A stretch of DNA of 34,993 nucleotides. Origin: an uncultured Acinetobacter sp. (GTDB lineage: Bacteria > Pseudomonadota > Gammaproteobacteria > Pseudomonadales > Moraxellaceae). Positions 26,780 to 34,911 of the stretch are shown here, in pieces; position 1 is the first letter of the stretch, and each line of letters starts with the position of its first letter. The translations under genes and the position numbers were made by a program. The notes below the pieces were generated by a model. That model was not told where the DNA came from. It did no database searches and saw only the letters and a list, made by a program, of their open reading frames with translations. The stretch is from the NCBI GenBank assembly GCA_947627655.1, contig CANQWW010000008.1:1-34993 (forward strand), given 5' to 3'.

Positions 26780-27772
26780 ATGAAAAACTTAAAATTATTA
26801 GCAGTTGCGTGTGCCAGTGCCGCAATTGTTGGATGTGGTACAGGGAATGCCTCTAAAGCCCCTGGGCAGCCAAAGCGTGCAGAGTGTATTGCTCCAGCCA
26901 AACCCGGTGGCGGTTTTGACATGACTTGTAAGCTAATTCAATCTGGCTTCAAGCAAACCGAAGTACTGAAAGACCCAATGCGTGTGACCTATATGCCAGG
27001 TGGTGTAGGGGCCGTGGCTTATAACAAAATTGTTGGAAATGATCCTGCCAACAATAATGCTGTCATTGCCTTCTCGACGGGTTCTCTGTTGAACCTGGCA
27101 CAAGGCAAATTCGGCAACTTTACTGAAAAAGATGTCAAATGGTTGTCCGGTGTTGCTGTTGATTATGGCCTAGTCGCCGTACATAAGGACTCACCGCTCA
27201 AAACGCTTGATGATCTGATGAAAGCTTTACACAAGAACCCTAAAGGCCTTAGCTTTGGCGGCGCAGGCAGCGTAGGTGGTCAGGACTGGATGCAAACCGC
27301 TATTCTGGCAAAAAAAGCTGGTGTCAATCCCGCCAATATGAGCTTTGTCGCACTGGAAGGCGGTGGTGAAGTTCTTACCGCATTATTAGGTCAACATATT
27401 CAGGTCGGTGTCGGTAATATCAGTGAAGTCGGATCACATCTGGAGGCCGGTAATATTCGCATCCTGGCGGTTTTTGCGGACAAACGCCTGGAGGGTAAAT
27501 TCTCTCAGCTACCAACAGCGAAAGAACAAGGGTATGACCTGGAATGGCCTGTTATTCGTGGCTTCTATATGGGGCCAAAAGTCAGTGATGAAGCCTATAA
27601 CTGGTGGAAAAATGCTTTCGACGAAATGATGGCCGACCAAAAGTTTGATGCAGTACGTGAAAATCAGGATTTACTCCCATTTGAATTGACCGGTGAACAA
27701 CTGACTGCCTATGTCTATAAGCAGACTGAGGAAATGCGTCAGTTATCGGAAGAATATAAATTATCAAAATAA
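26780..27772 (+). CDS. tctC: TctC-type substrate-binding lipoprotein of a tripartite tricarboxylate transporter
   Basis: This 330-residue Bug/TctC-family binding protein has 'CIAPAKPGGGFDMTCKLIQSG' and 'YMPGGVGAVAYNKI' as the typical ligand-site regions. It begins MKNLKLLAVACASAAIVGCG, a lipoprotein signal with lipobox IVGC (Cys19), instead of the usual Sec signal peptide. The start at ATG 26780 has AAGGAA 7 nt upstream. A second in-frame ATG at 26720, with GGAGGT 6 nt upstream, would add 20 residues. It is the first of tctC-tctB-tctA, 95 bp after tcuB. A terminator-like hairpin follows it. TctC presents citrate or tricarballylate-like acids to TctA. Confidence 0.85.
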   Translation: MKNLKLLAVACASAAIVGCGTGNASKAPGQPKRAECIAPAKPGGGFDMTCKLIQSGFKQTEVLKDPMRVTYMPGGVGAVAYNKIVGNDPANNNAVIAFSTGSLLNLAQGKFGNFTEKDVKWLSGVAVDYGLVAVHKDSPLKTLDDLMKALHKNPKGLSFGGAGSVGGQDWMQTAILAKKAGVNPANMSFVALEGGGEVLTALLGQHIQVGVGNISEVGSHLEAGNIRILAVFADKRLEGKFSQLPTAKEQGYDLEWPVIRGFYMGPKVSDEAYNWWKNAFDEMMADQKFDAVRENQDLLPFELTGEQLTAYVYKQTEEMRQLSEEYKLSK

Positions 27773-27779
27773 TAAACAG

Positions 27780-27818
27780 ACTGAGCTGAATGGTGTTTTT
27801 CAGCTCAGTTTTTGTTTT
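27780..27818 (+). terminator. Terminator/attenuator between tctC and tctB
   Basis: ACTGAGCTGAA (27780-27790) and TTCAGCTCAGT (27799-27809) form an 11-bp perfect stem with an 8-nt loop, followed by TTTTTGTTTT. It ends just before the tctB ribosome-binding site. Partial termination here would give much more binding protein than membrane subunits. Confidence 0.85.
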
Positions 27819-27826
27819 GAGGGTAA

Positions 27827-28273
27827 ATGATGAAATCTGAACGTATGCTTACGGGCATCATTGCAGTCTGCGGATTATTTTTACTGATCTATGCCTGCAA
27901 TTTTGAAGCTCCAATTTCCTATGATCCTGTGGGTCCCAAATCCTTTCCTATCTTATTAATGGGATTGATTACCGCCAGTGCAATCTATTTGACTGTACGT
28001 CCTGCCATGATGTTTGAACCGGTTGAACTTGGCTGGACCAAGCATTTACTTGGCAAGCTGGTGCTGTGCGCCTTGAGTTTGACTTTGTATGCAGTTTTCT
28101 TTGAGCTGATGGGCTTTATCGTTGCCACGCTACTCATGACCATTGCTGTGGGTAAACTTTTTAATGGCAAAACTATTCCGATCGTGATGACAGGCTTGGT
28201 GCTCAGCGTTTGCACCTATTATTTGTTTGATCGTGTGTTAGATGTGCCATTACCACTCGGATTCTTCGGTTAA
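27827..28273 (+). CDS. tctB: TctB, small membrane subunit of tripartite tricarboxylate transporter
   Basis: This 148-residue integral membrane protein has about four hydrophobic segments ('MLTGIIAVCGLFLLIYAC', 'PKSFPILLMGLITASAIY', 'LLMTIAVGKLF' and others), typical of TctB. GAGGGT stands before tandem ATGs at 27827 and 27830. TctB pairs with TctA in sodium-driven uptake of carboxylates. It is separated from tctC by the attenuator hairpin and precedes tctA by 13 bp. Confidence 0.85.
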   Translation: MMKSERMLTGIIAVCGLFLLIYACNFEAPISYDPVGPKSFPILLMGLITASAIYLTVRPAMMFEPVELGWTKHLLGKLVLCALSLTLYAVFFELMGFIVATLLMTIAVGKLFNGKTIPIVMTGLVLSVCTYYLFDRVLDVPLPLGFFG

Positions 28274-28286
28274 GGATAACAACGAT

Positions 28287-29786
28287 ATGGACATATTAAA
28301 TTTTCTAATGATGGGCTTTGAAGTTGCCTTACAGCCGCAGAACCTCCTCATTGCTTTTATCGGTGCATTTATTGGCACAGTTGTTGGTTTATTGCCGGGC
28401 TTAGGTCCCATCAATGGCGTGGCAATCTTGCTACCGTTTGCCTATGCACTAGGCTTACCGGTAGACAGTGCGTTAATTTTATTGGCTGCCGTTTACTTAG
28501 GCTGTGAATACGGTGGTCGTATTTCAGCAATTCTACTGAATGTACCGGGTGATGCCGGTGCGATTATGACCACGCTGGATGGTTATCCACTGGCGCGGCA
28601 GGGTAAGGCAGGTATAGCCTTATCATTGTCTTCGGTCAGTTCCTTTATTGGGAGTACGATTGCCTTTATCGGTATTGTGCTATTTGCTCCGATCTTGGCA
28701 AAATGGGCAGTGGCTTTCGGCCCGGCTGAATATTTTGCCCTGATGGTTTTTGCGATTGTTTGCTTAACCGGTTTGGTGAGCACGCAGCCGTTTAAAACTC
28801 TGATCATGGCACTGATGGGTCTGGGACTATCGACCGTAGGCATGGATGCCATTACTGGTGTATACCGTTTCACTTTTGACAGTGTGGGTTTAAGTGATGG
28901 AATTGCCTTTACCACTGTCGTCATCGGGCTGTTTAGTATCAGTGAAATTCTGTTGCTGCTGGAACGGACAACTGTAGGTAAAGTGGTATTAGAGCAGGGT
29001 AAGCGCTCACTATTTAACTTTAAGGAATTCCTCAGTTCTTTAGCAACGATTATTCGTGGATCATTGATTGGTTTCTTCTCTGGAATTCTTCCAGGAGCAG
29101 GTGCCAGCGTTGCTAGTGCGATGGCTTATACCACCGAACGTAAAATGGCACGTGATAACAGTAAATTTGGTAAAGGCGACTTACGTGGTCTTGCAGCACC
29201 AGAAAGTGCCAACAATGCGGCTGCCTGTGGTTCATTTGTTCCGATGCTGACGCTGGGTGTACCAGGTTCGGGTACAACAGCAGTCATGATGGGTGCTTTG
29301 ACCATGTATAACATCACGCCAGGTCCGCAATTGTTTACCGAACAACCGATATTGGTATGGGCACTGATCGCTTCTCTAATGGTGGGTAATATTATTTTAC
29401 TGGTCTTGAACCTGCCATTGGTGGGCTTCTTTGCTCGTATGCTCAGCATTCCAAGTTATATCCTGATTCCAATCATCGCGACAGTCAGTTTTGTTGGGGT
29501 ATATGCGATTCATAGCACGATCTTCGACTTGTTGCTGTGTATGGGCTTAGGCATTGTCGGTTATGTGCTGAGAAAATTTGACTTCCCATTGGCACCTCTC
29601 ATTCTTGGTTTTGTCCTGGGTGAGTTAATGGAGTCGAATCTACGTCGTGCGCTCTCTATTTCCCAAGGTGAACTGAGCATCTTGTGGAGCAGTAACATCA
29701 GCATGGGACTTTGGGTCATGTCAGCATTGTTACTGATTCTGCCAGTGGTGCGTAAATACTTGTTCATCAAAAAACATCAAGCTTAA
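28287..29786 (+). CDS. tctA: TctA, large membrane subunit of tripartite tricarboxylate transporter
   Basis: This 499-residue permease has about 12 hydrophobic segments. Both family signatures occur: 'VVGLLPGLGPINGVAILLP' near the N-terminus and the repeat-related 'GILPGAGASVASAMAY' in the middle, with 'APESANNAAACGSFVPMLTLGVPGSGTTAV'-type motif following. The frame opens at 28242 inside tctB, but ATG 28287 with AAGGA upstream gives the family N-terminus (MDILNFLMMGFEVALQP). This is the ion-coupled channel fed by TctC. Confidence 0.92.
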   Translation: MDILNFLMMGFEVALQPQNLLIAFIGAFIGTVVGLLPGLGPINGVAILLPFAYALGLPVDSALILLAAVYLGCEYGGRISAILLNVPGDAGAIMTTLDGYPLARQGKAGIALSLSSVSSFIGSTIAFIGIVLFAPILAKWAVAFGPAEYFALMVFAIVCLTGLVSTQPFKTLIMALMGLGLSTVGMDAITGVYRFTFDSVGLSDGIAFTTVVIGLFSISEILLLLERTTVGKVVLEQGKRSLFNFKEFLSSLATIIRGSLIGFFSGILPGAGASVASAMAYTTERKMARDNSKFGKGDLRGLAAPESANNAAACGSFVPMLTLGVPGSGTTAVMMGALTMYNITPGPQLFTEQPILVWALIASLMVGNIILLVLNLPLVGFFARMLSIPSYILIPIIATVSFVGVYAIHSTIFDLLLCMGLGIVGYVLRKFDFPLAPLILGFVLGELMESNLRRALSISQGELSILWSSNISMGLWVMSALLLILPVVRKYLFIKKHQA

Positions 29787-29834
29787 TGAGACAGTCACAA
29801 CGGTCAGCGGTGCTGGCCTTTGTGACCTGGAATT

Positions 29835-30887
29835 ATGAAAACTATAATATCTAATGCCAAAGGATTGGCAATTGCTCTCATCGGAGCAATCCTTGCAAAT
29901 TATCTTTCGATTCCCTTGCCATGGTTATTAGGGCCATTACTGGCTGCCTTGCTGCTGGGTAGCGTTGGACAACCTTTGGCTTGCCATCCCTGCTGGCGCA
30001 AGGCAGGACAGATCATTATCGGCATGGCGCTCGGGCTGTATTTTACACCGGCCTTGGTACAGGCGATTACTGCATATTGGGGTTTTATTCTAATCGGCAT
30101 TCTGTGGTCGCTGGTACTGGGTTCCATGTTGGCTGTTTTACAATATCGGATCAATGGGCTGGACTGGGCCACCGCATGGTTTTCTTCAGCGATTGGCAGT
30201 GCCAGTGAAATGGTCAATATTGCCGAGCAGCACCATGCGCAGGTTGATAAAGTCGTCGCCGAACATAGTTTAAGAATCGTGGTACTGGTGATACTGGTTC
30301 CTATTTTTATGGAATTTTATTTTCAAGTCGAATGGTCTGGCTTGCTCTTGCAGGATACTGAGCGTTATGGATTTATCTCAGTCCTGCTACTTTTTATCTT
30401 GGCCTTATTTGCAGGTAAAATCTTCCAGTTTTTTAACCTTCTCAATGCCTGGATTTTAGGCCCGCTCACGATCATCGGGCTTTTGTCCTTTTTAGGCATT
30501 TTACAATTCCGGTTTCCAGAGTGGTTCATCGCCTCGGGACAACTCTGTATCGGCTGGTCTTTAGGCAGCAAATTTCCATTTAGTTTTTTAAAGCAGAATA
30601 AAAAATTTATCGGACTGACTTTTATATTCAACCTTCTGGCCTTGGTGGTATCGATCCTATTTGCCTTATTACTGCTCAGCTTCAGTCATGTCGATGCGCA
30701 GCTTCTGATTTTGGGCTTATCTCCTGGTGGTATTGCCGAAATGTCTCTCATGGCCAAAGCCTTAGGACTTGCTGTGCCGATTGTGGTGGCCTTTCAACTT
30801 TCACGGCTGATTTTTGTGATTTTAACCACACGATTTTTTTATCAACGCAGTCTGCATTTTTTTAAATCTAGAAATGACCAACCTTAA
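29835..30887 (+). CDS. AbrB-family membrane protein (duplicated AbrB domain)
   Basis: This 350-residue membrane protein has about ten hydrophobic segments in two similar halves, the pattern of the AbrB/'ammonia monooxygenase' family (not the Bacillus AbrB regulator). Recognisable pieces are 'IPLPWLLGPLLAALL', 'GQIIIGMALGLYFTP' and, in the second half, 'NAWILGPLTIIGLLSFL' and 'LSPGGIAEMSLMAKALGLAVPIVVAFQL', a strong family signature. The function is unknown. It sits 48 bp after tctA and is probably cotranscribed; proteins of this family often sit beside tripartite carboxylate transporters, so a role in carboxylate transport is likely. Confidence 0.8.
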   Translation: MKTIISNAKGLAIALIGAILANYLSIPLPWLLGPLLAALLLGSVGQPLACHPCWRKAGQIIIGMALGLYFTPALVQAITAYWGFILIGILWSLVLGSMLAVLQYRINGLDWATAWFSSAIGSASEMVNIAEQHHAQVDKVVAEHSLRIVVLVILVPIFMEFYFQVEWSGLLLQDTERYGFISVLLLFILALFAGKIFQFFNLLNAWILGPLTIIGLLSFLGILQFRFPEWFIASGQLCIGWSLGSKFPFSFLKQNKKFIGLTFIFNLLALVVSILFALLLLSFSHVDAQLLILGLSPGGIAEMSLMAKALGLAVPIVVAFQLSRLIFVILTTRFFYQRSLHFFKSRNDQP

Positions 30888-30973
30888 AGGCCAAGCAATA
30901 GAAATGAGGGAAGATAATATTTAGATCATTGGAAATGGATGCACAACATAGTTGATTAAAAACAAGGAAATGA

Positions 30974-32209
30974 ATGATGAGATTAAATTTCAAATATATT
31001 ACTTTACTCACAGCAATGACCTCTGTGACCACATCGATCCATGCTAATGAACGCAGTGAAATTGAACAGTTACGTGCTGAAATTGCTGAATTGAAACAAA
31101 TGCTTCAGGCACCAGCGCCAGTGGTGACACTTGCGCCCACCATACCGGCTGCACCTGTAAAAACTAAAGTATCAATAGCACTACAATGGCAAACAAAGTC
31201 TGATACTGAAATGAATTTATATGGTTTTATTCGTGGCGATGTCGCTTATCAATTTGAAGGTGCAAAAGGCATATTTAACAGCATCCATAATGTGGCTTTA
31301 GAGGGAGATACCGGTAAAAAAAGCACAGAAGACCGTCTGGATACGACTTTAACCACTACACGGATTGGACTGGATTTTAGTACACCATTGGCCGATCAGG
31401 CATTGAAAGGGAAAATCGAAGTCGATTTTCGCGGTGGAGACAGTAAGGACACGGTTCGTCTGCGTCATGTCTATTTAAGTTATGATCGCTGGTTGATTGG
31501 CCAGACAACCTCTAGTTTTCTGTCAACAGAAACTGCGCCTGAGATGCTGGACTTTAACACTGCCTTAGGTGGCGGTACGACCCGTAATCCGATGCTACGT
31601 TATGCTCAACCGATTAATGCTTCTACGATGTACTTCTTAAGCTTAGAAAAAGGCAACGATGAAAACCGTTTCCCCTTACTGGCAGGAAAACTGAAATATG
31701 ACTTTGCTGAAAATAAAGGTTTAATGACGGCACGTGGTTTAGTACAGGAGGTGCGCCTAAGAAATGTGGATGATGAAACAGAGTGGGGATGGGGTGCAGC
31801 ACTGGGTTTGCGCTATAAACTCACACCCAATTTAATATTAAATGCCAACTATTCTCACGTATCCGGGGATAATAAAATACTGTTAGCCACCTCAGACAAC
31901 AAACGTTATATTCAAGATAAACAGGATATTGAACTGATTGATTTTGATGCCTTCCAGGTGGGTACTATGTACCAGTTTAATGCGAAGCTAAGAAGTACTT
32001 TAGGCTATGGCATGCTGGTCTATCAGGATCAAGATCATGTGACGAAGGATGCTAACAAGAAGTTGCAGCAAGGCTGGATCAATATGATGTACCAACCTCA
32101 TAAACCGCTGACCTTTGGCTTAGAATATGTCTATGGTGAACGTAATACGGTAAATGATCGTGAAGGTAAAGACAGCCGTTTGGCAATGATGGCGAAATAT
32201 GATTTTTAA
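30974..32209 (+). CDS. DcaP-like outer-membrane porin
   Basis: This 411-residue outer-membrane protein has a signal peptide (to about residue 24, '...TTSIHA'). Then comes a short coiled coil ('NERSEIEQLRAEIAELKQML'), a Pro/Ala linker and a beta-barrel ending in the aromatic 'AMMAKYDF'. This layout is that of Acinetobacter DcaP, a trimeric porin that takes up dicarboxylates. AAGGA lies upstream; ATG 30977 has better spacing (8 nt) than 30974. It is 86 bp after the abrB-like gene on the same strand, so it likely provides the outer-membrane entry for the same acid. Confidence 0.88.
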   Translation: MMRLNFKYITLLTAMTSVTTSIHANERSEIEQLRAEIAELKQMLQAPAPVVTLAPTIPAAPVKTKVSIALQWQTKSDTEMNLYGFIRGDVAYQFEGAKGIFNSIHNVALEGDTGKKSTEDRLDTTLTTTRIGLDFSTPLADQALKGKIEVDFRGGDSKDTVRLRHVYLSYDRWLIGQTTSSFLSTETAPEMLDFNTALGGGTTRNPMLRYAQPINASTMYFLSLEKGNDENRFPLLAGKLKYDFAENKGLMTARGLVQEVRLRNVDDETEWGWGAALGLRYKLTPNLILNANYSHVSGDNKILLATSDNKRYIQDKQDIELIDFDAFQVGTMYQFNAKLRSTLGYGMLVYQDQDHVTKDANKKLQQGWINMMYQPHKPLTFGLEYVYGERNTVNDREGKDSRLAMMAKYDF

Positions 32210-32218
32210 TTGATATGA

Positions 32219-32252
32219 AATTGAGGAACAGATCAGATGCTGTTCTTCAATT
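32219..32252 (+). repeat. Strong hairpin after the DcaP-like gene
   Basis: AATTGAGGAACAG (32219-32231) and CTGTTCTTCAATT (32240-32252) form a 13-bp stem with one G-U pair and an 8-nt loop. No T-run follows, so it may be a terminator of weak type or a 3' stabiliser. Confidence 0.55.
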
Positions 32253-32320
32253 GAGATAATCATCCAGATCAGCGCTCAACTTCATCTTATATCAACCATA
32301 TTTCAGACACTTCCCATAAA

Positions 32321-32385
32321 ATGAGCCAAATAGTTGAATTAAAAAGCTCAGAATATGAGCCGAATAAATGTTATAATTGGCTCAT
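32321..32385. promoter_or_regulatory. Three ATGAGCC boxes in the fic promoter
   Basis: ATGAGCCAAAT (32321-32331), ATGAGCCGAAT (32355-32365) and, inverted, ATGAGCCAATT (minus strand, 32385 down to 32375) surround a TATAAT at 32372-32377. The last copy reaches the ribosome-binding site region. The two direct copies are 34 bp apart, about three helical turns. This looks like an operator array, perhaps bound by the Fic protein's own C-terminal winged helix. Confidence 0.6.
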
Positions 32386-32399
32386 GGAGGGAGTGGCTT

Positions 32400-33551
32400 A
32401 TGAAAAAATGGGTGTGGCAAAAAGACAATTGGACTCAATTCAAATGGGATGAAACACGGGTCACGGCGAAACTTCGCTTAATCCACAAGAAGATTGGTCA
32501 ATTAGTGGGTGAGAGCAAAGCATCACCAGATGCTGATGCATTACCATTAGACACCTTGCTAACCAACTTAGTCGCATCCTCTTTGATCGAAGATGAGAAA
32601 CTCAATGTTCGCTCACTCAAATCCTCGTTAGCTCGGCGTTTAGGCGTAACAGAAGAAAATCCTGCACCGGTTCAGGATAAAACTGAAGGCTTAGCCAACA
32701 TCATGATTGATGCGGTGAGCAATCATCATGCACCTTTAACGATGCAGCGATTATTGCAATGGCACACCTGGCTTTTTCAAAGCGTAGATCGCTTCGATTA
32801 TGCTGCTCAAAAAATAGCAGTAGGAGAGATCCGTGATAATAAGGCTCCGATGCAGGTGGTTGGAGGCTCAACGTATGGCACGACAGTCAAGGTGTACTTT
32901 GAAGCACCTGAGGGTGGGGAGCATCTGAAAGGACTGATGGATGAGTTTTTAGCATGGTTTAATCATTCTAAAGATGACGAGATGCTCGATCCGTTATTAA
33001 GAGCTGCTTTAGCGCATTTCTGGTTCATAACTTTGCATCCATTTGAGGATGGTAATGGTCGTATCACTCGCGTTATCACAGACTTGGCGTTAGCCCAAAT
33101 GGATCATCAGAGTATTCGCTTATACGCTATGTCCGTAGCAATCCATGAAAATCGTGATAGCTATTATGACATTCTGGAGAAGTGCCAGAATAACACCTAT
33201 GCTATTGATGAGTGGTTGGTCTGGTTCTTAAATACTTTAGAGAAAAGTATTGATAGATCCTTATTGCGTCTGGATCGAACTGTGACAAAAGCGAAATTCT
33301 GGAGTTCTTATTCGCATATCGAGTTTAATGAAGCTCAAAATAAAGTCTTAAATCGCTTACTGAATGGAGAGAACAATGATTTTCCCCAAGGTATCAGTGC
33401 GGCTAAATATCAAAAAGTCGCGGGAGTAAGTAAAGCCACAGCAACACGTCATTTGGCAGAACTCTTGAAGTTTGATGTATTGCATAAACTTGAAGGTGGT
33501 GGACGCAATACGCGTTACGTACTAAAAATTGATAAAGAAAAGTTTGCTTAA
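32400..33551 (+). CDS. Fic family AMP-transferase with DUF4172 and winged-helix domains
   Basis: This 383-residue protein begins at ATG 32400 with GGAGG 9 nt upstream. Residues ~1-80 form a DUF4172-like N-terminal region (WVWQKDNWTQFKWDETRV), residues ~100-260 the Fic domain with a complete active site HPFEDGNGRITR (His213 to Arg224), and residues ~300-383 a winged helix ('GISAAKYQKVAGVSKATATRHLAELL'). Fic enzymes add AMP, or other phosphate groups, to target side chains. An inhibitory-helix motif of type [S/T]xxxE[G/N] is at Ser60-Glu64, but with Asp65 in place of Gly/Asn. The fold is like Shewanella SoFic. The target is unknown; it begins the accessory end of the window. Confidence 0.88.
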   Translation: MKKWVWQKDNWTQFKWDETRVTAKLRLIHKKIGQLVGESKASPDADALPLDTLLTNLVASSLIEDEKLNVRSLKSSLARRLGVTEENPAPVQDKTEGLANIMIDAVSNHHAPLTMQRLLQWHTWLFQSVDRFDYAAQKIAVGEIRDNKAPMQVVGGSTYGTTVKVYFEAPEGGEHLKGLMDEFLAWFNHSKDDEMLDPLLRAALAHFWFITLHPFEDGNGRITRVITDLALAQMDHQSIRLYAMSVAIHENRDSYYDILEKCQNNTYAIDEWLVWFLNTLEKSIDRSLLRLDRTVTKAKFWSSYSHIEFNEAQNKVLNRLLNGENNDFPQGISAAKYQKVAGVSKATATRHLAELLKFDVLHKLEGGGRNTRYVLKIDKEKFA

Positions 33552-33621
33552 AATATTTAAGTTTAATTCATATTAAACTTCTAAAAATTGAAAATACTCA
33601 GCAACAGTCTTAAATATTCTA

Positions 33622-33665
33622 TCTATTTAACATAAAATGAAGTTATGCGACTTCAGAATGACCTG
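33622..33665. repeat. 44-bp repeat, left copy, dif-like arms
   Basis: This and 34912-34955 are direct repeats of 44 bp with two differences. On the minus strand the core reads CGCATAA, a 7-bp spacer CTTCATT, and TTATGTTAAAT, which is the full XerD arm of dif. The inverted repeat TGAAGT-TATGCG-ACTTCA (33638-33655) is inside it. It ends 19 bp before the start of the next gene. Confidence 0.75.
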
Positions 33666-33684
33666 GTTAGATTAATAAATATTT

Positions 33685-34014
33685 ATGAGTATAGATATGG
33701 TTGCACGTGCAGCAAAAATGCATATAGCATTGCTTGAAGAAGGACATTCTCCGAGTTCAATAAAATATATTTTAGATCATAATATTCATATTATTAAGCA
33801 ATTAGATAGTCATCTTTTAACAGGTCTTCATGCGATATATAGTGGTCGAACTTCTGTAAGAACTGGTGCTGTAGATCGATCTTTATATAATTTAGGTCTA
33901 CTAAAACAAGCGCAAACACCTGCTTATGCTGGGGCTGAAGTTATGTCTAATTTATCATTCGAATCATCTGCTGAAGGTTTAAGCTTTTATAAAAAAATTG
34001 TATGTGGGGAATAA
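33685..34014 (+). CDS. Hypothetical protein, 109 residues
   Basis: No family is recognised. The protein is soluble, without signal peptide or membrane segment. The first half is predicted helical ('MVARAAKMHIALLEEGHSP', 'IKYILDHNIHIIKQLDSHLL') and the second contains 'SGRTSVRTGAVDRSLYNLGLL'. The start at 33685 has no clear ribosome-binding site (ATTAATAAATATTT precedes). Base composition is AT-rich like the surrounding accessory segment and unlike the transporter genes. It lies between the two 44-bp repeats and may be cargo. Confidence 0.55.
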   Translation: MSIDMVARAAKMHIALLEEGHSPSSIKYILDHNIHIIKQLDSHLLTGLHAIYSGRTSVRTGAVDRSLYNLGLLKQAQTPAYAGAEVMSNLSFESSAEGLSFYKKIVCGE

Positions 34015-34047
34015 AAAAAGAGTCCACGTCTTCTAATGGTTGACTCT
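34013..34047 (-). terminator. Minus-strand terminator overlapping the end of the 109-residue gene
   Basis: On the minus strand AGAGTC-A-AC ... GT-G-GACTCT (34047-34019) is followed by a T-run (34018-34013). It would end transcripts from the VF530-like gene, 410 bp further right. Its T-run overlaps the stop codon of the plus-strand gene. Confidence 0.65.
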
Positions 34048-34458
34048 AGTCTCAAATTTGGAACTAATAGGGTGATTGTACCTTGTTAGTTACATATAAT
34101 TACAAATCATAAAAAACTAGAATTTCAGCTTTAATGTATTAGTATTTATAATTTATTAAAGTTTATAGATAAATAATTATAATTTAAGTTTTTATCTATA
34201 ATCTTATATCGATAGGTTGTATGTTTAGTTAATTTTATCACGCACTTCTTCTCGATACTTCATAACTTCATCATTTATGTTAAATAAACAATAAATTTAA
34301 TTACTTACAGCATTAAAATTATAACTTATTTAGTTCATGAACCTAGCTATGAATACATATTTTCCTACTAAAAAAGGTCTTAAGAATAGACTAAATTTGC
34401 CTAGGAGAGTGGTTGCAGTCCACCACTAAATAAAATGCTGAGGCTAGGGTTTTGATAG
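34048..34458. other. AT-rich non-coding region in the accessory segment
   Basis: No gene is seen. It contains the hairpin AGTGGT (34408-34413) / ACCACT (34422-34427) with an 8-nt loop, without T-run. If the minus-strand terminator at 34013-34047 is used, this is a ~410-nt 3' untranslated region of the VF530-like gene. Confidence 0.4.
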
Positions 34459-34695
34459 CTACGATTTTTGTTTAGCTTTTTGGCGTAAGACATACAAATA
34501 TAAGCTTTCTACTTTTTCACGTGCCCATGGAGTGGTACGCAAGAATCGCAATGATGATTTAATACTTGGATCTATGCAAAAACATCTAATTTCAATTTTA
34601 GAACTTAAGCCTTCAAAGCCGCCGTAGTAATCTAATAATTCATCTAAAATGTCAGCAAGTTTTTTGCCGTGTAAAGGGTCATTGGAGGCGTTCAT
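34459..34695 (-). CDS. VF530 family DNA-binding-like protein
   Basis: This 78-residue protein of the VF530/DUF2132 family has the signature stretches 'NDPLHGKKLADILDELLDYYG', 'IEIRCFCIDPSIKSSLRFLR' and 'TPWAREKVESLY'. The structure of a homologue from Vibrio suggests a DNA-binding fold, but the function is not known. The tail is rich in Lys. It is encoded opposite to its neighbours. No clear ribosome-binding site is found before the ATG at 34695. Confidence 0.82.
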   Translation of the reverse strand: MNASNDPLHGKKLADILDELLDYYGGFEGLSSKIEIRCFCIDPSIKSSLRFLRTTPWAREKVESLYLYVLRQKAKQKS

Positions 34696-34911
34696 AATAG
34701 ATCAATCATATTTTGGGAGGTCTTTATTATAACCTGAGTTAGTTTGAAAATGAGAGAGTTAGAATTTAAACGTAATTAACATAGAAAATTACAGCTTATT
34801 TTCTAGTTCAATTTTTTCCTTAAATTCTCAGATGAAGTGCAACAGAGATTAATTTAGGTCGTCATTGCAGTACATTGCAACTAACATGTGAGTAGGCAAC
34901 TTACATAATAT

